A DNA stretch of 64,000 nucleotides from Gracilimonas sediminicola (GTDB lineage: Bacteria > Bacteroidota > Rhodothermia > Balneolales > Balneolaceae). Position 1 is the stretch's first letter. Each line of letters begins with the position of its first letter. The DNA lies in NCBI RefSeq assembly GCF_024320785.1, contig NZ_JANDBC010000002.1, positions 62,001 to 126,000 of the forward strand, in the 5' to 3' direction. Both the position numbers and the translations under genes were made by a program. Below the pieces are notes generated by a model that was not told where the DNA came from, did not search any database, and saw nothing but the letters and a program-made list of their open reading frames with translations. Shown piece after piece: positions 41,364-49,489 of this stretch.

Positions 41364-42770
41364 TTGGCAGTTCATTTTCACTCTTACAAGACATTGCCCT
41401 TGAGACGAATAGCTACTTTAGGTTTACTCACTTTCTTACTCTCCCTCCCCCTGCTTTCCAAAGCACAGACCCTTCAGCAAAAAATTGGTCAGATGATTAT
41501 GGTTGGGGTTGAAACCAGCCAGGAACACCAGGATTCTTTGAAATATGATATCGAGCACCGAAACCTGGGCGGAGTGTTGTTGTTCGCATACAACCTTCGC
41601 TTTCCCAGCCAGATACGTAGCCAAAATTCGAGATTTCAGGGACTGGCAGACACCCCTTTATTTTTGGCCACAGATCAGGAAGGCGGTATTGTAGCCCGCC
41701 TTGATGAGCAGAACGGCTATGAGCGAACTTTCTCGGCACATAAACTGGGCACCGAATTCAATTCTGAAGATTCCACCCGAAAGCAGGCCACACTTATGGC
41801 CGGCTGGATGGCCAATACCGGGTTAAACATGAACCTGGCGCCGGTAGTGGATGTAAATGTTGATCCAAACAGCCCAGCTATAGGCGGACTGGATCGCAGC
41901 TTTTCGACGGATGAACAGGTTGTTTATCAGCATGCCTCCTGGTTTGTGGATGAATTTCATAAACAAAATATAGCCACCTCACTCAAGCATTTCCCCGGTC
42001 ATGGAAGCGCTGTATCTGACTCCCATGAAGGGTTTACCGACATCACCGACACCTGGGAAGACCGTGAACTCGACCCTTTCCGCTTTCTAATTGAAGATGG
42101 ATACAACGATGCCGTTATGACCGGACATCTATTTAATCAAAATTGGGATGAAGACTACCCGGCCTCCCTCTCTTCCTATGCCGTCACCGACATTCTGAGA
42201 GACAGCCTTGGATTTGACGGCGTTGTGATTTCCGATGAGCTTTTCATGGGTGCAGTTCAGGAAAATTACGGGATGGATGAAGCTATTGTTCAGGTAGTGA
42301 ATTCTGACACAGACATTCTTTTGTTCAACACCAATTTGTATCAGGATAAATCCCTTCCGGCCTATATCATCTCACTCATTTCAGAGAAAGTAGAAGCCGG
42401 AGTTATTGATGAAGCAACCATCACCGCTTCTTATAATCGCATTATGGCTCTGAAGGATACCCGCATCCCAACCAGTAACGAAGTGGACTATCAGCCGCAG
42501 GAGCTTCCCGATCAGGTTGACATCGCCAACTACCCGAACCCCTTTAATCCCTCCACTACCATTACGGTGTCTTTAGATCAGGCGAGCCAGGTACAAGTAC
42601 AAGTCTTTAACTCCATTGGCCAGCGGGTGCAAACACTTGCCCAAACACAGCTCTCATCAGGTGTGCATAACTTTACTTTTGACGGAAGAAGCCTCAGCTC
42701 CGGCATGTATCTTGTGGTTGTGAGTACTCCGGAAACCCGTCAGGTTCACAAAATGATGCTTATCAAATAA
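41364..42770 (+). CDS. Secreted GH3 beta-N-acetylhexosaminidase-like enzyme with sorting domain
   Basis: A 468-residue protein, start TTG at 41364 or 41394, followed by the hydrophobic signal LATLGLLTFLLSLPLLSKAQ-like segment. The GH3 catalytic domain (about 30-375) has QKIGQMIMVG, FLATDQEGGIVARL, the family signature LKHFPGHG, the Asp/His dyad in DSHEGF and the nucleophile in GVVISDELFMG. These are traits of NagZ-type beta-N-acetylglucosaminidases, which use a His-Asp dyad as acid/base. The C-terminal NYPNPFNPSTTITVSL to VHKMMLIK is a sorting domain, so the enzyme is exported through the outer membrane, unlike cytoplasmic NagZ. It could trim GlcNAc from chitin or peptidoglycan outside the cell. 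Confidence 0.85.
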   Translation: MAVHFHSYKTLPLRRIATLGLLTFLLSLPLLSKAQTLQQKIGQMIMVGVETSQEHQDSLKYDIEHRNLGGVLLFAYNLRFPSQIRSQNSRFQGLADTPLFLATDQEGGIVARLDEQNGYERTFSAHKLGTEFNSEDSTRKQATLMAGWMANTGLNMNLAPVVDVNVDPNSPAIGGLDRSFSTDEQVVYQHASWFVDEFHKQNIATSLKHFPGHGSAVSDSHEGFTDITDTWEDRELDPFRFLIEDGYNDAVMTGHLFNQNWDEDYPASLSSYAVTDILRDSLGFDGVVISDELFMGAVQENYGMDEAIVQVVNSDTDILLFNTNLYQDKSLPAYIISLISEKVEAGVIDEATITASYNRIMALKDTRIPTSNEVDYQPQELPDQVDIANYPNPFNPSTTITVSLDQASQVQVQVFNSIGQRVQTLAQTQLSSGVHNFTFDGRSLSSGMYLVVVSTPETRQVHKMMLIK

Positions 42771-42777
42771 AGAGCAT

Positions 42778-42813
42778 AAAAAAAGTCCACCGCGCCTAAG
42801 AACGATGGACTTT
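42778..42813 (-). terminator. Rho-independent terminator
   Basis: An eight-pair stem AAAGTCCA / TGGACTTT (42782-42789 with 42806-42813) with a 16-base loop. The minus strand continues with a run of T (42778-42784 read in reverse), so it best serves the minus-strand lipoprotein at 42837. It lies directly after the GH3 gene stop. Confidence 0.75.
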
Positions 42814-42836
42814 AGCATCTGTTAGATTCGAATAGA

Positions 42837-43253
42837 TCAGTCGAATTCGATTACATCAGCTGTGATGGTAACCTTCGCTTTGGTATAAAGAACAAAGTTG
42901 GTTGTACCTGAATCGTACTGGATATTAACCAGCGCCAGCTTTTTGCCTTCTACCGGAAAATTAGCAGCTTCAAAGTTGGCCCAGAGATCTTCGCGGGCAT
43001 CTTTGTATAATGTTTTGCCTTCTCCTAAAGGAATAAGTCCCAAGGCATTTGTTGCCATACCCCAGGAATAACTGGCGCCCAGAATATATGCTGATTCTGA
43101 AGAGCCGGTAACGTTTTTGGCAATAATGGAGTAATTACCCTCGCTCAGCTCTACTTGAGTGTTATTGCTTGCTACAAACATTCCGGCATTGCCACAACCA
43201 GCAAATAATAACGTTGATGCCAGAAGAATGATAAGTTTATATGATTTCATCAT
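42837..43253 (-). CDS. Small lipoprotein (DUF6567-like)
   Basis: A 138-residue envelope lipoprotein. The signal MMKSYKLIILLASTLLFAGC has its lipobox Cys at residue 20. The mature part has VELSEGNYSIIAKNVTGSSESAYILG, the hydrophobic GMATNALGLIPLG, and LYKDAREDLWANFEAANF, then a final KVTITADVIEFD strand. The pattern matches a small Bacteroidota lipoprotein family recorded, as far as I remember, as DUF6567; its function is unknown. It is monocistronic with its own terminator. Confidence 0.7.
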   Translation of the reverse strand: MMKSYKLIILLASTLLFAGCGNAGMFVASNNTQVELSEGNYSIIAKNVTGSSESAYILGASYSWGMATNALGLIPLGEGKTLYKDAREDLWANFEAANFPVEGKKLALVNIQYDSGTTNFVLYTKAKVTITADVIEFD

Positions 43254-43444
43254 GAAGAATTTTGATTAAGGTTACGTTCTTTAAAAGCACCGACAGAGAA
43301 GTGAACTTTTGATGAAGTTCCAAAGGGTTTCCTGCCCTGCTTTTTTAGTCTGCTTACCACAACGAATTTTAACCTAAAATGTTCAGACTATTTTTGGAAA
43401 AGCATGGATTCCTATTGAAAGCCCCGGCTGAAGCCGAAATTCTT

Positions 43445-43939
43445 TTACTGCAGGAAAAGCAATAAAATGAGCAGTAAGGCTGTGATATTAGAAAAGGCCG
43501 TGCGGATTACATTCCATTTAACCCACTTTGCCTCAAAATTTGTGCGGGCCATTTGCTGCTCCGCGTCATCCATTTCATCCACATTCAGGGTTTGCAGAAT
43601 ATTGTTCAATGGGATATTGATGCGTATGGTAGGCAGTTGCACTCCAATCAGATATGTTGATACCGCCAGGGTCATGAAGATCCACCCGATGGTGTCCAGT
43701 TCTCCTACCGCTAAAACAGCAGTTATGACCAAAGCTATGATGGAGCCCACCCAGAAGATCATAAACAACGCCTGACCGTTTTGAATGACCCGATCAATAG
43801 CCTGGAATGCTCGGATAAATTCACCATCATTCAGATTCTTAATACCCGGCATTACCACAATGGAAAAAGCCATTAAAAAACCACCCACAACTGAACATAA
43901 AAAGGTGGCAAGGATCAGTGCAATTTGAAAAATATCCAT
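43445..43939 (-). CDS. DUF1772-family membrane protein
   Basis: A 164-residue inner-membrane protein with four helices (about 6-30, 53-78, 82-103 and 143-164). The first contains GGFLMAFSIVVMPGI and the region after it EFIRAFQAIDRVIQN, which is the DUF1772 (anthrone oxygenase-like) signature. The late loop has QLPTIRINIPLNN, also typical. Some relatives in fungi oxidise anthrones, but most bacterial members have no known activity. It is a single gene. The 234-base region upstream of it contains no other gene. Confidence 0.85.
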   Translation of the reverse strand: MDIFQIALILATFLCSVVGGFLMAFSIVVMPGIKNLNDGEFIRAFQAIDRVIQNGQALFMIFWVGSIIALVITAVLAVGELDTIGWIFMTLAVSTYLIGVQLPTIRINIPLNNILQTLNVDEMDDAEQQMARTNFEAKWVKWNVIRTAFSNITALLLILLLFLQ

Positions 43940-44173
43940 AGGTAGTGTCCCCTAACATGCAGATGTGTTAATAACCAATTAGCCTTAAAGAATGTAGCTA
44001 AGCCACAAACATAAATCCAGTCTTTGGTAAGGGTTAAGATATTCTCATTTCTGGAATTCTCCCTCCTGTTAATACACTCTGCCACAGAGGTTTGAACCTT
44101 ATTTTGAATGGTGGTAACACTATTTTAGTTTTATGGATATACGTTTTGATCTAAAACTTAAACCGGAGGTTTT

Positions 44174-44641
44174 ATGCCATTGAACAAGCTGATTGATTAC
44201 CTGGATGAACATGACAAGAAGTATATAGTTGTGAAGCACTCTCCTGTTTTTACTGCTCAGGAAGTAGCCGCTTCCGCTCACATCCCCGGAAAGAATATGG
44301 CCAAAACCGTAATGGTGAAAGTAGATGACGCCATGATGATGGTCGTACTTCCTTCAACTCATAATGTTGATTTTGATTCCATCAAAGAAGCCATTGGGGC
44401 TAATGAGGTTGAACTGGCTTCCGAGGAAGAATTCGAGGAGCTATTTCCCGATTGTGAGTTGGGAGCCATGCCCCCGTTTGGCAATCTATATGATTTAGAA
44501 ACCCTGGTTGCTGAATCTCTTACGGAGGATGAAGAAATTGCCTTTAACGCAGGAACCCATAAAGAGTTGGTAAAAATGAACTACCGGGACTTTGAAGAGC
44601 TGGTTGAACCTAAAATTCTGCCGGTTGGAGTACGGGCATAG
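44174..44641 (+). CDS. YbaK/ProX-type aminoacyl-tRNA deacylase
   Basis: A 155-residue trans-editing protein that removes wrongly attached amino acids from tRNA. The core motifs of the family are present: LNKLIDYLDEHDKKY, HSPVFTAQEVAASAHIP, the catalytic Lys in GKNMAKTVMVKVDD, and the C-terminal GAMPPFGNLYDLETLVAE and AFNAGTHKELVKMNYRDFEELV. Length and motifs suit a free-standing YbaK/EbsC-family protein. A purine-rich GGAGG eight bases before the ATG is one of the few clear ribosome-binding sites in this window. It is monocistronic. Confidence 0.87.
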   Translation: MPLNKLIDYLDEHDKKYIVVKHSPVFTAQEVAASAHIPGKNMAKTVMVKVDDAMMMVVLPSTHNVDFDSIKEAIGANEVELASEEEFEELFPDCELGAMPPFGNLYDLETLVAESLTEDEEIAFNAGTHKELVKMNYRDFEELVEPKILPVGVRA

Positions 44642-44689
44642 CAAAACAGGTTGATCTATCCATACCGTTAAATAAAAGGCCCTGCATCG

Positions 44690-45136
44690 TTAATCAGGCG
44701 TATTTGTCCAAACGATGTCGTCTTTGGAAACCACCAAATCAAAATAGTCGGAATCTGAAACCAGGGTGGAAATATCGACAGGGCCGCCTACTTCCATCAT
44801 CGGTTCTCCCCAAAGTCCCACTTCGGTTGGTGTAACGCTGTACACGTGATACACTCCGTTGGCATTTCGGGCATGTAATCCATCTTCCGAAATTTCATCG
44901 GCCGGGAACGCTATTTTGTGGAAGGTGAAACCATCAAAGCTTCCACCACCGCCGCCAAGCATCGGGGGTTTTTGCACATAACTCTGCACGGAGGCCGAAA
45001 TAGTTATTAAGTCCTGACGAACGGCATCGTTATTCATAGAATTAGAGGCATCCCCGAACACCGTAATGGCGATAACCGTTGCGATACCCACTAATACTGC
45101 TACCAGTATCACCAGAAGTAGTTGTTGCTGTCCCAT
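44690..45136 (-). CDS. Type IV pilin-like protein
   Basis: A 148-residue protein with an N-terminal MGQQQLLLVILVAVLVGIATVIAI. This is a short leader followed directly by a hydrophobic helix, like class III/type IV pilin signals in which the helix packs in the filament core. After that come a polar helix and a Gly-rich loop (LGGGGGS), then a beta-rich domain (DGFTFHKIAFPADEI, GVYHVYSVTP, EVGLWGEPMME). I recall very similar MGQQQLLL starts in Balneolota and Ignavibacteria, often in multicopy secretion or pilus sets; here it is alone. The usual Glu5 of the mature pilin is not evident, so the class is uncertain. Confidence 0.65.
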   Translation of the reverse strand: MGQQQLLLVILVAVLVGIATVIAITVFGDASNSMNNDAVRQDLITISASVQSYVQKPPMLGGGGGSFDGFTFHKIAFPADEISEDGLHARNANGVYHVYSVTPTEVGLWGEPMMEVGGPVDISTLVSDSDYFDLVVSKDDIVWTNTPD

Positions 45137-45216
45137 ATGCCAAATGTAGATTTATTTTGCTGTATAATATTGAAGTATGGGAAATATCAGAATTAGAAAT
45201 AATTTAGGTTCTTCTC

Positions 45217-45285
45217 GCCCAACGGGTTTCGGAGATAGAAAAGCTATAATCTATTATCATTCTAATGGCCGAAACTCTGTTGGGC
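45217..45285. repeat. Imperfect inverted repeat with attC-like core sites
   Basis: A 69-base dyad whose ends are GCCCAAC (45217-45223) and GTTGGGC (45279-45285). They fit the RYYYAAC/GTTRRRY core sites of integron attC elements. Inside them a second paired block, GTTTCGG (45226-45232) with CCGAAAC (45269-45275), follows an unpaired spacer of two bases on one arm and three on the other. A variable AT-rich centre completes the structure. This is the general plan of attC, but no integrase is in view and I found no second site of equal quality nearby. Confidence 0.35.
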
Positions 45286-45311
45286 CGGGCTAATGATTAT
45301 AAAAATTACCA

Positions 45312-45809
45312 TCAATAGTATTTAATCCAGTATAGTAGAAAAGGCAATACAGCGAGTAGAGCAGTTGTAATTATACCAGCTATTTCGGGTTTAATCAGAT
45401 AACTTTTTTCCGGCTTTTTAGGATTATAAAATACAATAACACCGCCCTCCTGATTCTTTTTTATCCTGCTTAACTGTTTTTTAAGGATAAACCTGAAGTT
45501 ATGGGAGGCCACTACCGTCCAGGCAGTTAACCTGTGCCCCTTGTATTCCTTGCCATTCACCTGATATGAATAAGCGGTTTCTGTGATATAATCATCTTCG
45601 CTTTTATCCCACTCAGCAGCTCCAAACCTTTGCAAATCATTTTTTATTAACGTTCCGGCTACCCCCGGCCATAAACTCGTTCTTATTTGGTAAACAACAG
45701 AAATCAACAGTACGACACATGTATAAACTGCTGCCCAGAAGAAAACCCCCTGGGTTGATCCCGCAAGAAGTAAACTCCACATTTCTGATAGGTATTCTGT
45801 CAGGTACAT
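45312..45809 (-). CDS. DUF3592-family membrane protein
   Basis: A 165-residue protein with two membrane helices: one near residues 18-42 (FFWAAVYTCVVLLISVVYQI) and one at the C-terminus (about 142-162). The central soluble part has YSYQVNGKEYKGHRLT and VIVFYNPKKPEKSYL, the DUF3592 hallmarks (Tyr-containing strand and YYNPxxPxxS box). Function is unknown; the fold is an extracytoplasmic beta domain. The window has another DUF3592 gene at 47331. It is preceded by an overlapping-style, closely spaced lipoprotein gene (11 bases). Confidence 0.8.
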   Translation of the reverse strand: MYLTEYLSEMWSLLLAGSTQGVFFWAAVYTCVVLLISVVYQIRTSLWPGVAGTLIKNDLQRFGAAEWDKSEDDYITETAYSYQVNGKEYKGHRLTAWTVVASHNFRFILKKQLSRIKKNQEGGVIVFYNPKKPEKSYLIKPEIAGIITTALLAVLPFLLYWIKYY

Positions 45810-45820
45810 CTCAATCCTAT

Positions 45821-46192
45821 CTATTTCCTCATTAATATTCGGACGCCCTTAGGGCCAAGCAGATAAACCTCGCTTGCAGAAAATGCATCGGGCGGCAACT
45901 TAAAAGATCTGACTTCCCTTAATACAAGCTCACAAAATTGATCTGGTGTGTTCTTGAATAACCATATTTCAAGGTGATCCGGACTTTTCTCTCTGTATTG
46001 AAGGGTAAACTCCTGGTTTTTATTGCAGCCTTCATACTGAAGATTTACGATCATTGAATCACTTGAAATTACAGGGAATTGGTCAGTTTGTACTACACGG
46101 TACCGATAACCAAAAAGAGCATTTATACCTTCAGAACCGGTTAAACATCCAGTAAAGAATAGAAGCGGCATCAGATAAAGAAAGACTTTCAT
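45821..46192 (-). CDS. Small lipoprotein, unknown
   Basis: A 123-residue lipoprotein from the ATG at 46190-46192 (MKVFLYLMPLLFFTGC), chosen because it opens directly with the signal and lipobox. The mature protein is small and rich in charged strands (QFPVISSDSMIVNLQYEGCNKNQEF) with two further Cys that could pair, and ends GPKGVRILMRK. No family recognised. It lies 11 bases upstream of the DUF3592 gene, so the two are probably co-transcribed. Confidence 0.6.
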   Translation of the reverse strand: MKVFLYLMPLLFFTGCLTGSEGINALFGYRYRVVQTDQFPVISSDSMIVNLQYEGCNKNQEFTLQYREKSPDHLEIWLFKNTPDQFCELVLREVRSFKLPPDAFSASEVYLLGPKGVRILMRK

Positions 46193-46302
46193 ATCAGTGT
46201 TCATGAATTGCAAAACCAACGGATTTCATAGTCTGTCAGGGGCTAATTCCTATGTTTTTTGATTTGCCTGATGTTAACTCATACTTGGGCCCTATACAGA
46301 AG

Positions 46303-46626
46303 CTATTTTGGATCAAGCGACATAACATAATCATAACTCTGGCTAAGATACTTTGCTAATTTATCCAAATCCTCAAACATATGAGTCGGTACCAGAACAT
46401 AACCATGCATAACCGAATTATACGATTTGAATAAACCGCTATCCCATTCCTGTATATATTTTTCCTGAACTTCCTTCGAAAACCGAATACCCAACTCACC
46501 ATCTTTATTCAACAATGAAAACATATAGCCGTTTGCTGATGTATGAGGCATGGTCTTTCCTTTTCTAACAAAATCGGGGCATTTTGCTACGAGCTCATCA
46601 TATATTGCTAATCGTTCTTCCCACAT
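46303..46626 (-). CDS. TfoX/Sxy-like N-terminal domain protein
   Basis: A 107-residue cytoplasmic protein from the ATG at 46624-46626. The sequence WEERLAIYDELVAKCPDFVRKGKTMPHTSANGYMFSLLNKDGELGIRFSKEV resembles a set of small proteins usually named TfoX/Sxy-family, with a single alpha-beta domain. The PHTSANGYMFS stretch and the C-terminal LDKLAKYLSQSYDYVMSLDPK match what I recall for those. TfoX itself controls competence, but the stand-alone members are uncharacterised, so the name is structural only. It is a single minus-strand gene in the accessory cluster. Confidence 0.55.
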   Translation of the reverse strand: MWEERLAIYDELVAKCPDFVRKGKTMPHTSANGYMFSLLNKDGELGIRFSKEVQEKYIQEWDSGLFKSYNSVMHGYVLVPTHMFEDLDKLAKYLSQSYDYVMSLDPK

Positions 46627-46680
46627 ACTATTGCTCCTCCACAAATTCTTTTAATTACTTGATCCGTTATAACCGCTTAT

Positions 46681-47127
46681 TTAATTGCGGTTAAGGTGAT
46701 TCTCTAAACCAAGCAGTCCACTTTCCAGTGTTGATTCCATTTTACCTTTCATAAGTCCGCTCATCCACCCAAACGGTGCTTTCATTCGGTACCAAAATTC
46801 TTGTATTACCAGTGTTTGCCCTTCCCGGCTCTTAAATGAAAACTTACTCTCAAGGAACCCCATTGGTATAGATGATTCAATGAATTTAACCTTAAAAGAG
46901 TCTTTATCAACCCATTCGGTTATTTCCTCTACTATATACCCCTTCTTAGGGAAGTCACAATGCCTTCTGGTTCCTATACCACTCCTCCTATCTGAGACTA
47001 ACCTTGAGTCTTTTACCTCTGGATTGTAGTCCGAAACATTGCCAAAACCGAGAGCAACTGTTTCCCAAACCATCTCTAAAGGCCGGTCTATTGTTTTCTC
47101 AACTTTTAAATAAATTGGCTTTCCCAT
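46681..47127 (-). CDS. SRPBCC-fold protein
   Basis: A 148-residue protein of the START/Bet v 1-like superfamily. It begins KVEKTIDRPLEMVWETVALGFGNVSDYNPEVKDSRLVS, the typical first strand and helices. Then come the curved sheet (GTRRHCDFPKKGYIVEEITEWV) and a long C-terminal helix (MKGKMESTLESGLLGLENHL) that closes a hydrophobic pocket. Such proteins bind or transport lipids, polyketides or other hydrophobic molecules, and some are enzymes; nothing in the sequence tells which. No signal peptide. It is single, within the minus-strand accessory cluster. Confidence 0.8.
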   Translation of the reverse strand: MGKPIYLKVEKTIDRPLEMVWETVALGFGNVSDYNPEVKDSRLVSDRRSGIGTRRHCDFPKKGYIVEEITEWVDKDSFKVKFIESSIPMGFLESKFSFKSREGQTLVIQEFWYRMKAPFGWMSGLMKGKMESTLESGLLGLENHLNRN

Positions 47128-47330
47128 TTTCCCCTTCCTTTTTTAAATGAATTTGACCCTTTTACGGTAACCCCTTCAAAGTGTTAGGTCTATTTCACAA
47201 ATAGAATTTGAGGCAATATGATTAAAGTGGAAATAAGTTCAAAGCAAGAAGGCTGGATGGATGGGGTTCAAGTCCTCGTATTCAGCAAGTCAGATATATT
47301 CATTATCAGATGGTCTGAATAAATACAGGG

Positions 47331-47795
47331 CTATAGGTTCCCCTGTAAGTTCATTATAGTTACCACAACTCCAATCAAGACAGCGAGTATCGCAAGAATC
47401 AAATCACTATACCGCTTACTACCTTTTCGATGCCCCGGAATGAGTACGGATTCGGAAGGTTCAGCCGGATTGTAGTACACATCAACCGGACTATCAGTAG
47501 TATGATCCTCAGCAAATTCGGTGGTTTCCGGGTACATCAGGGTATAAAAGGCGACCACTGTACCGGCATACACTTTATCATGAACTGAATAATCATATTT
47601 AACGGACAGCTTGTCAGCATCAATCATTTGGCCATCAATATTTCGCTTACCCCACAGGTTTATACTTACCAACTTCCCACTCACCTTCGGCCAATTTTGA
47701 CTCGCTAATGCTTTTTTGTGATTTCTTAAGGCATAAATCAATAAATAGATCCCAAGAAGGGAGAATGCTAATCCGGCACCTAGAGGAAGATTCAT
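47331..47795 (-). CDS. DUF3592-family membrane protein
   Basis: A 154-residue protein from the ATG at 47793-47795 (MNLPLGAGLAFSLLGIYLLIYAL). It has an N-terminal helix and a C-terminal helix (about 130-150), with a soluble DUF3592 domain between: WPKVSGKLVSINLWG, YDYSVHDKVYAGTVVAFY and SPVDVYYNPAEPSESVL, the last being the diagnostic YYNPxxPxxS box. It is a divergent relative of the gene at 45312. The extension upstream in the frame is not needed. The roughly 200 bases downstream hold no gene. Confidence 0.82.
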   Translation of the reverse strand: MNLPLGAGLAFSLLGIYLLIYALRNHKKALASQNWPKVSGKLVSINLWGKRNIDGQMIDADKLSVKYDYSVHDKVYAGTVVAFYTLMYPETTEFAEDHTTDSPVDVYYNPAEPSESVLIPGHRKGSKRYSDLILAILAVLIGVVVTIMNLQGNL

Positions 47796-47914
47796 CGCTA
47801 TAATGTATGACGTATATCGCACGCCTGTTTAAAAATTTATAGAAGTAGCGAAATTAATTCCTTTCAATCAAGTTCCATGGCACCCATCCAGGCTGGCCCG
47901 GTCAGCCGGGAAGG

Positions 47915-48337
47915 CTAAATGTTATATGCGTTACTTGAAATTATTCTCTTTCTATCCTTCCATATATAGGTGCCTGCAAATAAAAAAGCTACGCTAAGCA
48001 AAATGCTCATTGGTCCCAGTTGCCCATCTATATGACCTTCCGGAACCGGTTTTACGAACAGGTTAATCATACTCAGCGAGAGCCTTATTGTTGACCAAAG
48101 GATGATTAAAGAAGACCATAACCCCATACTTCTTTCGAAAGCAGTGGGTGATTTTTTAAGGCTAAATAAAATCAGGCTCAAAATTGTAAGTATGAACAGC
48201 AAAGGCACAAAACTTCCGATCAGGGCATAGACTATACCTTTGTGGATAAAATATGTAAGCGAAAGGCCCAAGCATATACTAAAAAGCCGGTTTTGATGAA
48301 GTGTGTTGATCAATTGACTCGTTAAATTTTTCATCAC
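47915..48337 (-). CDS. Small membrane protein, unknown
   Basis: A 140-residue protein with about four hydrophobic helices (about 18-35, 37-58, 72-95 and 108-125). It begins MMKNLTSQLINTLHQNRLF and has few charged residues. No family was recognised. Its start overlaps the stop of the M28 peptidase gene by 4 bases, so translation is coupled and the two products probably work in the same process. Confidence 0.6.
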   Translation of the reverse strand: MMKNLTSQLINTLHQNRLFSICLGLSLTYFIHKGIVYALIGSFVPLLFILTILSLILFSLKKSPTAFERSMGLWSSLIILWSTIRLSLSMINLFVKPVPEGHIDGQLGPMSILLSVAFLFAGTYIWKDRKRIISSNAYNI

Positions 48338-49278
48338 ATCACCAGTTTTTTAATAATCTCTGCCACAAGATTTGAGCTTGACAATAAGTAGCTAAAATCT
48401 ACTGTTTCAAAGGTGTCTTTGGGGGTGTCTTTGTAAGGAGTGGAATCGCGGTGATAAAATAATTCACCGGCTCCGATCACGTGGTAGCCACCGGGAACAA
48501 AAGCATCAAAATCTGTTGAGCTTACCTCGTATCCAATCGGATCAATGACTATTTCATGAATTGGGATATTGTGAGCAGCAGCGGTTTCTTTATAGATTGA
48601 CCGTAACGATTCAGATGGAGAAAAGATCTCCATCGCTTTATCCTGGTCCTCATCCCAGCCAACCATATCAAAACAATGCACGGAGTGTATATTCCATTGT
48701 TCTTCTTTGATGAGATTCAGAAAGGCTCCGCTCCCGATCAGTTCTTCCTCTTCCTGGTCAAAAAATACCACAACAATATTTTTGTCTCTGTATTTCATTT
48801 CAGCAACTTCTTGTACAACGCTGTAAATGAGGGCAATTCCAGTGGCATTATCAATGGCTCCCGGAGCATTTCTCTTTCCCGTATCATAATGCGCCCCAAG
48901 AATAATGTATTCATTGCTGGATTGGGTAGCGGGAAGAATACCATACACGTTAGTCCCACGAAATGGGCCGATGATCAAATCAATAGCGGGATTGAGGTTG
49001 GGTGACTTATAGTGTTGCTCTTGTGGTTCAATTTTCAATTGCAAAAGCAGCTCTTTTAAATACCTTCCTGTTAACTTGCGTTCTTCTTTAGACCAGCGGC
49101 TTACAATAGTAGTGTTATTAGCCAGCGTGTATTCACCGGATAAATGCCCGACAATTTGTTGCTGATATTCGGCTTTTTGCTCAGATAAATCTTCAATTAA
49201 AAGGGGATGAGAACTATCATTATTCTGACATCCAGATAGGGCCCTTACTATGACTATTAATACAATACATGCTCTCAT
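48334..49278 (-). CDS. M28-family metallopeptidase lipoprotein
   Basis: A 314-residue peptidase. The signal MRACIVLIVIVRALSGC carries a lipobox, so it is a lipid-anchored, exported enzyme. The M28 metal-binding residues are visible: His and Asp in ILGAHYDTG, a bridging Asp in PGAIDNATGIA, the catalytic Glu pair in FFDQEEEELIGSGAF, an Asp in CFDMVGWDEDQ, and a last His in GELFYHRDSTPYKD. These should bind two zinc ions. Family members are aminopeptidases or glutaminyl cyclases; the Phe-Asp-Gln-Glu-Glu region is compatible with either. It is followed by a coupled small membrane protein. Confidence 0.88.
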   Translation of the reverse strand: MRACIVLIVIVRALSGCQNNDSSHPLLIEDLSEQKAEYQQQIVGHLSGEYTLANNTTIVSRWSKEERKLTGRYLKELLLQLKIEPQEQHYKSPNLNPAIDLIIGPFRGTNVYGILPATQSSNEYIILGAHYDTGKRNAPGAIDNATGIALIYSVVQEVAEMKYRDKNIVVVFFDQEEEELIGSGAFLNLIKEEQWNIHSVHCFDMVGWDEDQDKAMEIFSPSESLRSIYKETAAAHNIPIHEIVIDPIGYEVSSTDFDAFVPGGYHVIGAGELFYHRDSTPYKDTPKDTFETVDFSYLLSSSNLVAEIIKKLVM

Positions 49279-49489
49279 ATCAGTTTATTTAGTTGATGAT
49301 TGCTCCGAATGGTATCAGCTCATTCTTTATTCTAAAATTATTCTGGACAGATTAGCTCCCACCAAGGGTAGAAAACACTTCACAAGTTTCAGACTCAGTT
49401 CAACATGTCTGGCCGGTGGTTCATAAACTATCAGCATGAATTCGTACATAATCTTTGCCCCATAAGACTTTGGGAAGTACTTTAAGCAG

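Noticed and set aside
47255-47290. A tRNA T-arm-like stretch, GGGGTTCAAGTCCTC, in a gene-free gap
   Set aside because: I could not fold the upstream sequence into D and anticodon arms or pair an acceptor stem, so it is not a tRNA; at most a chance match or an old fragment.
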